64,000 nucleotides of DNA from positions 23,994,501-24,058,500 of the forward strand of contig NC_088932.1 of NCBI RefSeq assembly GCF_038396675.1. The letters run 5' to 3'. Source of the DNA: Hydra vulgaris. Lineage: Eukaryota > Cnidaria > Hydrozoa > Anthoathecata > Hydridae. Shown piece by piece: positions 39,610 to 51,549 of this stretch. A model generated the notes under the pieces. That model saw nothing but the letters and a program-made list of their open reading frames with translations. It was not told where the DNA came from and did not search any database. The position numbers were made by a program, and so were the translations under genes. Position 1 is the first letter of the stretch; each line of letters begins with the position of its first letter.

Positions 39610-42290
39610 TTAGTTATCAGAAAACTCGTCGTTTGTATCCACCAAACACTCATTACTTGAATCTTTAGATGACTCATTATTTGATTCATCGGACAAGTTA
39701 CAATTTCTTATTCTTGGAGCCGGATCAATCAAATTTAAAAGCTCTACTGGCAATTTTTTGCTTGTTTTTGCAGGCAGTTCTCTAAGTGAATTGATTACAG
39801 GGTCAGGTGTTATTAAGAGCATGTTCAGCAAATCTATATGTAGAAATACGTGACTTTTTCCAAGTATGATGTTCTCGAAATCTCCTACAATCTTCATTTC
39901 GTGCTTCTTTAGATTCTTATGAGAGCTGGCCAATGGGAAGAATACACGAATTTATAACTTCCGTGTTATGCATTAAAACTTTATGCACTGTAACAGGCAC
40001 GTAATACCACGAATATAAATGTAAATATAAAGTCTTTGTTTTAAAACAAAGTTTTTCAAATTTGACACGATCAATGTCATGGCCAGAAGATAGCGTTCTT
40101 AATAAAACACTAAATTTTTAAGTTAATTAGACGCCTAATCCTGTAATCTCTCCGCTCTTTTCTGGATTTAAAAAAAACCTGCGAGCTGTGTTGTCATCAT
40201 TTGTATTGCCATAATGAGGTTTCGGTCTATCCACAATAAGTCCTATTTGTTTTCTAAACTTTTGCCTAATCTCTTCCGAACGTTCTCTGATACGACATTT
40301 ATCCTCATTGCCTCTAACTTGTCACTTTTTAATGTCTAAACGGTAGCTAATATGTAGCAAGCATTCAAAAGTACGTATCCAAGCATGCAAGGTAGACAGA
40401 CCAAAATTGTAACTTTCTTTTTTATCAACCATACCTTTTAATTCACCATTCATCATTTTTAGAGTAGCACCACAAATCTAACATTTTTGTGTAGAGCGCG
40501 TATCGGTTAAATCGGGAAAAGTATGAAACTTTTCCGTCTGTCATTGTAAGTAAAAGATTGTGTTTCACAATAAATTTAAATTCACCAACAGTACACAGTG
40601 TTGAAAGAAGTTCAGATATTTCTTTTAAACTTTGTCAGTTTCTATTACAACAAATTCTTGTGTTTCTTTTGATAATATGAATTTAATTGGCCGGCAATAA
40701 AGTGTTGACGATGGCCGAGGATTTTGTCAAATAATAGTATTAGAGTCATCACTCAATCTCAACGGGACAAACGCAAACAAAAACAGCAACTCATCATTAG
40801 CATCGGAGTTCTCAAATCTTTGTTTATAGGTACTATGGCCAGAACTTCCGTCACATCCCCATTTGCTTATTAATGTAAGCGACAAATTAGAGGATGCATT
40901 TTTGGAAATTGACTTTGTTTCAGTGTTTCAACTAAAAGTTAAGTTGTTTTATTCAATATGGCTTGAAGTTTAATTTCAGCTTGTGTTTCTGAGATTGAAA
41001 TAAATTCTTATGGAGGGTAACACAACCTTTTGCATTTACATAAATTATAGTAAGACGGAAACACTTCAAGCCCTGCTTTCATTGACCACTTTCTTGTTTG
41101 TTTATAAGAGTGACTAGTACACTTGGAATCTACATAATAAGCAATTTACATCAGTAGATTTTCTTCGCTCTAAGGTTTCTGTACTTTTTCTAATAGAAGT
41201 AGCTAAGTTTCTTTGACCTGACAAACGATGTGCTATTTCAGCAGCTGTTGTTAATTCATTGGCACTCCGCGATTGCAATAACTCTTCAACTCTACGTCTT
41301 TCGGTTTCAAAGATGAGTCTTCAAAGTTTTTCTTTGGCCGACCTTGAGGCCGACTTCTTTCAGATGTTGTGGAAGTACAGGACCGAGGATAATCTATTTC
41401 GAATTCTAAATTACTGCCCTCTCACCAACTTTTATTTTTATTTAAAAAATGATCCATATTTCTATTGGCTGCATTCCACTTTTGGGCATATTTAGTGGAT
41501 ATTAGGGTGGCCCTAAAAACAATTTTTTTGAAAAAAATCTGCTCCCACCCTTTAAATGTGTTCTATATAATACAAAAACACTAGGTTTAAAATTTTGTTG
41601 AATAAAAAATATTTTTAGAGGTCCCCCAAAACCCTTTAATATTTAACGGGTCCTTAATATTTTAAAAAAAAAAGTTTCTCGAAAATAGGTCAACCTGGTA
41701 CTCAAATGAAGCGAAATTATATAAAAATTTCAAAAATAACATTCATTTTGAAATAATAAAGTTATTTTAGATTTTACTACGTAAAAATCTTGTTTTTTAC
41801 CAAAAAATGAAATAAGTGAATTTTTCATGATAATTGTGATAAATAAGTTTAAACTTCAAATTTATTTTTTAAAATGAATAATATTTTTGAAATTTTTATA
41901 TAATTGCGCTTCATTTGAGTACCAGGTTGACCTATTTTTGAGAAACTTTTTTTTCTAAAATATTAGGGACCCGTTAAATATTAAAGGGTCTTGGGGGACC
42001 TCTATAAATATGTTTTTTTCAAAAAAAATTTAAACCTAGTGTTTTCGTATTATATAGAACACATTTAAGGGGTTGGAGCAGATTTTTTTTAAAAAAGTTG
42101 TTTTAAGGACCACCCTAGTGGATATGCTTGCCATTTTTAACTTTATTTTTTTTCGAATTACTAATAACATCTTCTGTATTATAGTCTTTCAAAATAAAGT
42201 CGCACAGAAGAGAATTTCGTTCTTCCTTTGTATGTTTTTGCCATTCTTCAAATAACTTTGATTTCGTAATAAAATACACTCGGTCTAAAA
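39610..42290 (-). pseudogene. Transib (RAG1-core-related) transposase, inactivated
   Basis: Pieces in order, right to left: a likely N-terminal part at 42280-42130 (FEEWQKHTKEERNSLL) and MASISTKYAQKWNAANRN across the MITE insertion; GRPKKNFEDSSL near 41340; SKWGCDGSSGHSTYKQ near 40855 with the first catalytic Asp; LFLFAFVPLRLSDD, NPRPSSTLYCRPIKFIL near 40700; MTDGK near 40545 with the second Asp; ICGATLKMMNGELKG with the zinc-type cysteines near 40450; PHYGNTNDDNTARRFF near 40200; VHKVLMHNTEVIN and LPIGQLS near 39930. The codon after LPIGQLS is TAA (39917-39919) where Transib and RAG1 relatives have the catalytic Glu. After it ESKEARNEDCRRFREHH continues, then LLITPDPVINSL in another frame to the stop at 39610. 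Many stops and shifts; the 615-bp MITE lies near the N-terminus. Confidence 0.88.
41503..42117. mobile_element. MITE with long inverted repeats, 615 bp, 8-bp target duplication
   Basis: Ends TAGGGTGGCCCTAAAAACAA and, reverse complemented, TAGGGTGGTCCTTAAAACAA. Inverted similarity continues for over 200 bp on each side (for example AGGTCAACCTGGTACTCAAA matched by its complement), so the element is nearly one large fold-back. Flanked by an exact 8-bp duplication GTGGATAT at 41495-41502 and 42118-42125, as for hAT-type MITEs. It is inserted in the Transib transposase gene. Confidence 0.94.
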
Positions 42291-42813
42291 AAAATTAAAT
42301 AAAAATGAAACGGGCAGACGCGGGCAGCCAAATTTTTATATTTAGACGCCTTATTGTTGTGGTTATAATATATAAAAAAATCAGCCTGGATATATTTGGA
42401 TAAAATTAGTTACACGCTTTGAAAATAAAAAAATAAAAAAAAGTAACTTTAACAGTTTTTAAATCTACAGAAAATCATTTATGCCAATTATTTTAAATAA
42501 GTTTTCAATAAAATACAAAGTACATACCCTCTAATATAAAATTCATCACAGCAGAGTTAATTATTATTCACAATAAATTAGTTATACGTTATTGTTACAC
42601 AGCAAAAATGCAGCTATTTTTTTTACAAAATTATGTTTATCTTTAAGTGACACTTGAGCGCTAATGATTTTACACTTAAAAATGCGTGCACTAATTAATA
42701 TTTTGAAATTTTCTCTAGAGAGTATTCAGTAATATTATGCGAATATCTACTAATTGATTCCTTGAATTGACTTTTGTCCAGCTGGATTGTATGAGTCGGT
42801 TCACTGTGCGGCG

Positions 42814-43230
42814 TTACAAAGAAAATAACTAGGAGTTGAAAGACTTGGCCGATGCAACGCATCTCTACTTAATGCAGAGGGTGTGTTACAGTTTATATTA
42901 GATGTTTTGCGTAAAAATAAAGATTGCTTTTTGGTTAAAACGCTGCAGTATGACAAACAAAGAATTGTCGAAAGACGGAATAAAAATTGGCTTACTAAAA
43001 CATTTAAACAATCCATCAAATTATAAAAACAAATCAGTACTGCAAACTAAAAACTTGTTTTCTAAGTTATTTGTTAAAGATATTGGTGGTTCCTCTAATT
43101 TTGAAGAATTAGAATGCAGAAATGATGGGACTGAAACGTCGTTTATGGCCGAACCATTAATAAAAACATTTTATAAATTTTTTGTTTTGAGAGTCTTAGT
43201 TTCTCTGGTTCGCTTCCATTTAAGTTAATG
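42814..43230 (+). pseudogene. ZBED-type hAT relic, right part (split by Transib)
   Basis: Continues the relic at 38961-39317: LGVERLGRCNASLLNAEGVL and QFILDVLRKN, then IVERRN near 42965, and in another frame LLKHLNNPSNY. These correspond to the ExxKLGVExLSRxDATLLTAxxx and following helix region of BED-type hAT transposases. Stops interrupt it. The reading joins that of the left part if the Transib and one CGGCG are mentally removed. Confidence 0.78.
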
Positions 43231-43276
43231 AAGTTGTGAATATGAAAATGCACCCACTTTGCATTTTATACTACTA

Positions 43277-43644
43277 CCAATTAGTAAACGACCGGGGCTA
43301 TGGCCGGGGCCAGGTTTGATAACACATAGCCGCGACCGGGGATGAGTTTATGATCAGTGCTGCATTAATATTGATATGATATGAGTTATAATTAAAAACA
43401 ATACTTTTATAGGATCTATCAATATAAATGCAACCCCAGTTATAAACCCGGATCTGCATTAAAGTAGATAGATCCTATAAAAAATTGTTTTTAAATAAAA
43501 TTCATATCATAAATTTTAATTTAAAATTTTTAATTTTTAAACATTTTTATAGGATCTATCAATATTAATGCAGCCCTGATCATAAACCTAGCCCTGGTCA
43601 TAACTATGTGTTGTCAAACCTAGCCCCGGTCGCTTACTAATATA
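43277..43644. mobile_element. Fold-back MITE, about 368 bp
   Basis: The left end ATTAGTAAACGACCGGGGCT and the reverse-complemented right end ATTAGTAAGCGACCGGGGCT match, and inner blocks (AGGTTTGATAACACATAG, GGGATGAGTTTATGATCAG, TTTATAGGATCTATCAATAT) are mirrored around the centre near 43460. The GC-rich ends stand out from the AT-rich surroundings. Target duplication was not assigned. Confidence 0.88.
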
Positions 43645-43843
<199 letters not shown>

Positions 43844-43844
43844 T

Positions 43845-44072
43845 AAAACAAATTGACGAACTAAATTTTCTTAACCGAATTGAATATTTTAATACTAATT
43901 GTCGAGCAAGCGATCATAAATTAAAAATGCATAAGGAGTCAATAACACAATCAGACAAAAAAATTTCACTAATAGAGTTGTAAATGACTGGAATGTACTA
44001 ACACAAGAATTCATAGAGTCTCCAAACGTAAATCAATTTAAAAACAACTTTTATAAATACTTTAAATTTTAA
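43845..44072 (+). mobile_element. LINE 3' fragment
   Basis: Encodes [20 protein letters not shown] and, after a frame change, [20 protein letters not shown] with NQFKNNFYKYFKF before a stop near 44072. This is the typical C-terminal block of CR1/Jockey-like ORF2 proteins (FxNRVVxxWNxLP). It is truncated at the (TA)n tract. Confidence 0.78.
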
Positions 44073-46110
44073 CCTCAAATCTCAGACCTTATGTATTGTT
44101 TTTAATCCTTGTTAACTTTTTTGGCTGTTATAAACTATTGATATATCGATATTTTCATATAATTTGTAAGGCTGTTATATATTATATGAAAATATCTATT
44201 AATAATTTTAATTATTCAAAATTTTAATATATATATATACTACTAATAATAGTAGTTGTAATATTATAGTATTTTGATAAAGACATTGGTCATATCATAA
44301 TAGTTATTATGATGTTATTCTTTTTTTTATTTTTGTATCTATATGTATGTGTACGAGTTACACTTGTTACTCAGTTGTGAGTTTCATAAAGTTTTATATC
44401 AGATTTAAAATCAAGTAATCATTCTCATTGTACTACAAATGAGAAAATTGTTTGATTTACAAGTTGTAGTCAGTTTATGATAAATCTAGATATTTATGAT
44501 AAAGCTTGAAATTTAGGTTAAATAGTATTATTAGCTTAAAGAGTAGTATTAGTTTAAAATGTAGCATTAGCTTGAAAAGTAGAACTAGCTTAAAGAATAG
44601 CATTAGCTTGAAAAGTAGAACTAGCTTAAAGAATAGCATTAGTTTGAAGAGTTATTGTTCTTCTTCTTTATATTTATACTTATTTTGTCTATAATTTTGT
44701 TTATGCTAGAGCTTTATTTGGATTTATTATTATTTTTTTTTAAATTTATGCTTAGAGTTTGAAGAAGTTTTTTGTTATAAGGTTTCAAAGACTTGAAGTT
44801 TTTGATTTGTTTTTATTATTAAATAGTTATATTTAAAAAAAATGATTCTTTTTTATTCCTTTATTTCATTGATTTTAACTTTGCCATTATTTTATTTTAG
44901 TTTGCCTACTGTTGAAATATGGTTTTAATTTAGTAAACTTCCATGAATTTAAGTTTACTTTATTAATCATTCGCCAATAGTTAAGGAAAAATTGAATTTA
45001 ACTAAATAAAGGTAGGATTAGTTTAATTTTCAGGTAACATTGCAAAATATGATTTAACTGTAGTTAGATAATATCTTGTTGCTGTTTTGTACCATTATTT
45101 ATTTACATTTATTTTACATTTATTTATTCTACTATAATATGTCTGATGCACTATTTCTTAAACCCCACAAAGTATACCTTATCTAATTAAAAAAACATAT
45201 CATGGTTGCTTATGCAGTTGTGTTTCATTAATGGAATGGTTTATTTAATAGAATAGTGACAAACTAAAGCAGTTCCCAACTGCTTTAGCTTATTATTATT
45301 GTTGTTTAAAAATGAATACTATTTTTTTTTAGTTATAAAATTATCTTATCATTCTTGTGATTGTTTCGGTTGGTTATTTTATTTTTATCTTTGCTATTTG
45401 TATCATTAATATTATTAGCTGCTATTTACTTAAACTTTTCGTAGATAACCTACATTATTAGGTTTTTTTTGTCAAAATATATAATTTGGTTGACAAAGTC
45501 AACCAGTTTAGTAGATGCGATTTTTAAAAAAACTTACTTTAGTTTCTTAAATAAAATTGATGAAGTGAATGATGAAAAAGAAGAACAAGACTTTCTCGAT
45601 GTTAATATTTACTTAACTAAAGTGGTCTATCCCATTAGTTGTACTCCCAACGAAAAGAGAATATATGTTTTCCAGGTTTAGAATGGAAGGTAATCAATTA
45701 AAAAATATGACAAAGAAAGGTTTATGGGTTGAGAATATTTTTAAGAGCAGAGAAAGTAAACTATTTGTTCTTGTCATAGTAAACATCTTACTTATCACTT
45801 TGGAAAAACAAGCACTACAAGGTTTTAGAACGTTTTAACTGGCCTGGAAATCTTCGATAAAATTTTTTTTATCATTATGGCAGATCTAAGCAGTTAAAGC
45901 AAAAATAAAAAATCCATTTTTATTTAATATAATTGTTCAAAACTTAAAATATTATCATGAGTTTACTGTGATTCTGCTACAGTCCCTCGAGTGATTGTGG
46001 AAGAGTACACCCTGAAAATTTCAAGTTTTCATTTTCAATTTTATGTTTGTACAAGGTCAAAAAAAAAGAATTCTGTTTAAAACACATTTAAAAAATATAT
46101 GTTAGTAATA
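44073..46110. other. AT-rich DNA, one minisatellite, no recognised gene
   Basis: Apart from the array at 44520-44655 no structure is clear. A 70-codon open frame at 45469-45681 (with DEVNDEKEEQDFLDVNIYL) has no recognisable motif. Confidence 0.45.
44520..44655 (+). repeat. Tandem repeat of about 18 and 36 bp
   Basis: Alternating units AGTATTAGCTTAAAG, AGCATTAGCTTGAAAAG and AGAACTAGCTTAAAGAAT in a regular order. Confidence 0.9.
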
Positions 46111-46112
46111 TA

Positions 46113-46366
46113 TCGTCGCATGAGAATTATAGGGTTCTATCTGCATTTTTTTATGTTGTGAGAACTTAACTTTCGATATTTAATTTTAAAATGTTTTAAT
46201 TACAAGGGTTTTATGTTATTATGGTTTCATTATTAAAAATATATTATTATTCATAATATTTTTAAAGTTGTTTGTTTTTATTATCAATTATTAATTAAAA
46301 CTCTAATTGTTAGATTCTTTTAACATAAAAAAATGCAGATGAAACCCTGTAATTCTCATGCGACGA
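46113..46366. mobile_element. Tc1/mariner-type MITE, 254 bp
   Basis: Ends TCGTCGCATGAGAATTATAG and, reverse complemented, TCGTCGCATGAGAATTACAG, continuing as inverted copies for about 55 bp through CTGCATTTTTTTATGTT. TA flanks both sides (46111-46112 and 46367-46368). Confidence 0.92.
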
Positions 46367-46544
46367 TATGTGGCCAAAGTTAATTAGGTACTAAAAAATT
46401 TGAAATAAAGGTTGCAAAAACATAGGAGCTAAAAAATTCTTTATTCTTATAATATTGAATATTATATTCTAATAATATATTTCTTTATGCCGCAGAATAA
46501 TGCGCGAGTTCTCAAACCATCGTTTAAACAAACGCTAAAACATA

Positions 46545-46735
46545 ACGCTTGAGTGGTCCGAAGTAAATAATCCGCAAAAAAGTAAGACAGTTTACTCCAA
46601 CGAAGGACAGTTTCCTCCGGAGTAAATTATCCTAGACTGACGGATAGGACAAACTAGGACGTTCTACTACGGAGTAAAATGTCCGACCGGACAACTTATT
46701 CCGCGGACAGTTTTCTCCGTGACAGGGCACCTAAA
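46545..46735. repeat. Array of GGACAGTTTwCTCC and CGGAGTAAAATGTCC motifs
   Basis: About eight short related motifs in both orientations (GACAGTTTACTCC, GGACAGTTTCCTCCGGAG, CGGAGTAAAATGTCCG, GGACAGTTTTCTCCG) in a GC-richer block. GTGACAGGGCACC closes it on the right. It may be a small element's sub-terminal array. Confidence 0.65.
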
Positions 46736-46739
46736 TAAC

Positions 46740-47918
46740 AAAATAACAAAAGAAAAAAAAAAAACGCTGGGAAATATAACATTTTTGTCCCGGAATCCCG
46801 AAAATTGAATTTTTACAGGAAATGAGAAGCTTCAGTTTTATCTGATTTTAGTCCGAAACTTAATCGACTATTGTTCCTTAAGGTTCGCATAAATTTGCTG
46901 TGTAGATGTCGTTACATTTTGTAAAAAACTATTAGAGTGAAAATTTAACGTACTTATCCTTATGAGTTTTAATTATAAGTAAATACAAGTTTTTGAATAA
47001 TTAAATTTTAGTTAAAAGTACTAAAAAAATATTAATTTTTTTTCAATTTTAATGTCATTAAAAATTAAAAAAAATTGCTAAGATTGCTTTATCTTATTTT
47101 ATCTTTATCAACTTTTGAATGACATTAAGAATAAATCAAATTTAAAAAATTTTTAGCAAAATTTTTCTCACTAGAACTTGAGTCATTATCAAAGATCAAA
47201 AGTATTACCTAAAATACTAAATACTTCCTTATTTCTTTTCTTTTTTAAGTTGATGGTTTTATCTATGAAGCAATAAAATGAAAAAATTAGAAAAGTAAGA
47301 TGTTTAAAAAATTTTAGGTAATATTTATCTTTGACCATGTTAATTAGTTGTGCAAATTGCATTAAATTAACGAAATTATAGCAACAAAATACATGTTTGG
47401 GAATTATTTTTGTCTAGGGTCTTAGATAAAAAAAGTTCCCAAGCATGCATTTTATTTTTACAATAATACAATTTTTCTTTTAGCAAGAAAAATGTGTTGT
47501 TATGGTAAAAAAAGTTTTAGCACCTACATGCATGTTATAATAAAAAGCTTGCCCAAAATAAGTATGAATAATTGTGGCATGAGTATAACTGACTTTATTG
47601 CCGATATTTAATTAATTTTTCCTTGCCAAATAAATCATACTGTCAATAAATTAAAGCAATCTAAGCAAAGTTTCAATGTACTAGTTGTATGTCTACCAAT
47701 AAGTTTTTCCCTTTAAGTTAAAGGAGTACTAATACTTAAAAAATATACTTATAATATTAGTTTTATAAATTTTCACACTACAATTGTAGTGTAAAAAATG
47801 TAGTCCAAATCTTTTGTTAAGAATCTTACATAAGTACTTTAATAAACATGTAAAGAAATACTTCTTGTTTAAAAATTTTAACCCTATTTTTTTTAGAAAA
47901 AATTAAATAAACAGCATA
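46740..47918 (+). promoter_or_regulatory. Region upstream of PSMA1
   Basis: AT-rich 5' flank of PSMA1, which must include its promoter and 5' UTR close to 47919. Several imperfect inverted repeats (for example around 47395-47455, ACATGTTTGGGAA matched by TTCCCAAGCATGC) are visible. I cannot place a transcription start. Confidence 0.35.
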
Positions 47919-48274
<356 letters not shown>

Positions 48275-48298
48275 TAAATTGATTGTTTTTTAATTACA

Positions 48299-48556
<258 letters not shown>

Positions 48557-49508
48557 TCCCATATCACCGGATTTACCCGGAGATCTCCGGATTTTATGGC
48601 AAAAAATAAACCTCCGGGGGATTTCAGAAAAAAACATAAAATCTCCCCTTTTTGGAGATTTTTATTTAATTTTTATAAAAATTTCATTTTTATACTTAAA
48701 TTTTGAGTATATATAGAACTGAAAATGTAAAAACTATTAAATGTAAATTTTTTTTGTCATTCTACCAATTTATTGAAAATGCCCAAACAACACGTGTTCT
48801 CTTCTCTTCATTACACTATATTGAAAAATGCGCGCGCATCCAAACTTGCAAAAACGAAAGTTGCAACTGTTAAATTATATTAACCCTTAATGACCCCAGG
48901 TATCAGATCTGATACACACATTTTAAACCACAGTATTTTTCAGACAAAAAACAATTTTTATCTGAAAACACCTGTTGTTGCAATTATGAGAAGCAAGTTT
49001 TCGGTTCCGTATAAACACTTATTTTCATCCAGGTCAATTTTCATATAGTAATCATTTTAAAATAGCATATGTTAAAAGTGGTTTACATGGTGATTACCAA
49101 GTGTTGTTTCTGTATTTATTTCGCGTTGTTTATATTAATTTTTATGAGTTTTTTTGCTTTAATTTTTATAATAAAGGTAAAAGATAACTTTACTAACTTT
49201 TTCATGAGTTTTTGTTATCAAATATGCATAAATTTTGATTGCTGAATTTGTATGTATCAAATTTGATACAACGGGTTTTTTAGTATGAAACCTTATGAAA
49301 AGTTTTTTATTTATCAATATTTTTAAGTTTTAGTTATTTTTTTCTAGATAAATAGGAATAAAAAAATAACTATATCCGATGTTTTAAACTATGTGTTTGA
49401 TGGGGAGAGTGATTTTAATGATGAAAGTGATAACGAGTTTTATAATGAAAGATGAAAGTGATACAGATGAAAGTGATAACGAGTTTTATAATGAAAATGA
49501 TACAGCCA

Positions 49509-50453
49509 CAGGCCTTGTTACGAGATTTCGCTGCATAGCGAAAACGCGTAACGCATTTCTAAGTAACTCAACTCAGCAAATATATTTTGCATCGTTAGAA
49601 GATATATTGCGTCACTAGCGTCTTTTCAAGTACCGCATTGTAATTAAAGTTATTTTATTAATGCGTTAAAAATCATACAAACAGTTAGTTTTTTTCTCAC
49701 TAGAACAAAAGTTACAAATAAAATCTAAGTTCTTATTTAATAAATCATTTTTATTATTTTTTTCAAATATGAACTAAATTTTATTTTAAAAAAAATATTC
49801 TTTTCATGAAACGTAAAATAATGTTTGTTTATTTTCTTATGATTTTACAGTTGGTTTTTGATTATTTTACTAACTGTTAATAAATTTTTTCTTATTTAAT
49901 TTGTGAACTCTTTTTAATAATGTTTTTTAAAAATAGAGAGTTTTTTTTTGTTATTTATCAGTTACCCATAACATATTCGTGATCACAATTTATTTTCATA
50001 AATTAAACGAACGTCATTAAAACTTTACGTTATTGAATTAACAATACAAAATATCTTATTAATAAAATATTTACATTAAAATAAATCGTGCATTTTTTAA
50101 ACTATTATGACAAAAAATAATTTTTACATTTAAAAGGAATTTATATATTTAATTCCTTAAGATAAAACTTAAAACACTTAATCTTTTTTTAACTTATTTT
50201 TATCAACAATAAAAAAAATTATTAAACAATCTGTTTTTTTAACAAAAAATCTATTAGTTTACAATTGCGGTTAAATGCTTTTACTTACGACTTTATTTAT
50301 TCAGAATAAACGTCACATAAACGATATCAAAAGATAATTAAAAATATTCTAAAAGATATAAGTTTTTGCGTAACGCAAAACTGCTGAACGCGTAGGCAAA
50401 TCACCTTTTCGCAAGCAAAATGCGAGCTGCATAACGCTTCTTAACAAGGCCTG
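49509..50453. mobile_element. Non-autonomous DNA transposon, 945 bp, 6-bp target duplication
   Basis: The left end CAGGCCTTGTTACGAG and the reverse-complemented right end CAGGCCTTGTTAAGAAG share 12 bp, with looser sub-terminal similarity (GCTGCATAGCG / GTTATGCAGC, AACGCGTAACGCA / TGCGTTACGC). It is flanked by CAGCCA at 49503-49508 and 50454-50459. Removing the element and one copy restores the piggyBac reading DTANIGIVEEE. The interior has no coding signal. Confidence 0.93.
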
Positions 50454-51443
50454 CAGCCAACATTGGTATCGTAGAAGAAGAAAGTGACAAAGAACCTTTA
50501 GCAAACATAGCATCAAGACTATCTAAGAATCTTAAAGAGACAACTTATAACCCCTATAAGAAAATACCAATTAGTTACAAATGGAAAAGTAAGAACTTTA
50601 AACCCCTCGATGATGTAACTTTCAAAGAGCCTGAAATAAAAGCAGCACCAAATTCAGAAACAACACTCTTTAAATAATTTAAGTTGTTTGTGAGTGATAA
50701 TATGTTGAACAGCATTGCAAATGAAAGTAATATTTATATTCTGCAATCAAAAGGTTCAGAAAAAAATATCTCAAAAAAGGATATTGAGAAGTTTATAGGT
50801 GCTTATCTCAGAATGGGTTTGGTAAAGCTTCCAAGTCAAAGATTATATTGGGAAATATTTATGACCTACAACGGAGTTTTTTCTATTATGGGTAGATATA
50901 AATTTGAAACTATACTTCGAAATATTCATTTTGTAAACAACTTCGAAATATCTAAGAAAGAAAAAGCAGATGACTGTGTATAGAAGTTAAGAACATTACA
51001 ACAGAGCTATGCCTAAACGGAAGAGTTCCATGCTGTTGATGAGATTATGGTTCCTTTTAAAGGAAAGTCTCTCTTGCGTCAGTACTTGCCCAAAAAGCCC
51101 CACAAGTGAGGATTTAAGCTTTGGGGTCGATATGGCATTTCAGGCTTTTTGTATGACTTTGATATTTATCAAGGGAAGTCAAAAAACATTTCGGATACAA
51201 GTTTAGGTGTCAGTGCAGATGTTGTAATTAATATGACATCTTCACTTCCTGATAAACACAATTTCAAAGTCTTTGCTGACAACTACTTTACAAGCTTGCC
51301 CCTTATTGTTGAATTGAGGAAACGTAATATCTATTATGTAGGAACAATAAGAGATAAACGAATAAAGAAATGTCCATTATTGCTTGAAAAGGATTTGCAA
51401 AAGCAAGGCAGAGGAGCCTATGATTTTCGAGTCGAGCAAAAAT

Positions 51444-51549
51444 CAAATGTGGTTGCAGTTTGCTGGTATGATAACAAACCGTTACATACCAGCGAACTGC
51501 AACCACATTTGAAGAAACTAAATTAACAAACCGTTAATTTAGTTTCTTC
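51444..51549. repeat. 52-bp insertion made of two inverted copies of its flanks
   Basis: 51485-51511 is the inverted copy of 51444-51470 (one mismatch). 51511-51527 is the inverted copy of 51533-51549. AACAAACCGTTA flanks the insert as a direct repeat (51473-51484 and 51525-51536). The pattern fits template switching at a stalled fork. Confidence 0.9.

Larger units (their letters stand above)
39318..42808 (-). mobile_element. Transib element, 3491 bp including a nested MITE
   Basis: The left terminus is CACAGTGAATAGTTTCATAC and the reverse complement of the right terminus is CACAGTGAACCGACTCATAC; both continue with AATCYAGCTGG. The element is flanked by an exact 5-bp duplication CGGCG (39313-39317 and 42809-42813), the length and GC-rich type expected of Transib. 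The ends begin with CACAGTG, the heptamer of V(D)J recombination signals, and 24 bp later have A-rich nonamers (AAAAAAATA on the left, ACAAAAGTC on the right). The interior encodes a RAG1-related transposase on the minus strand. It lies in a hAT relic, whose reading resumes after excision in mind. Confidence 0.93.
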
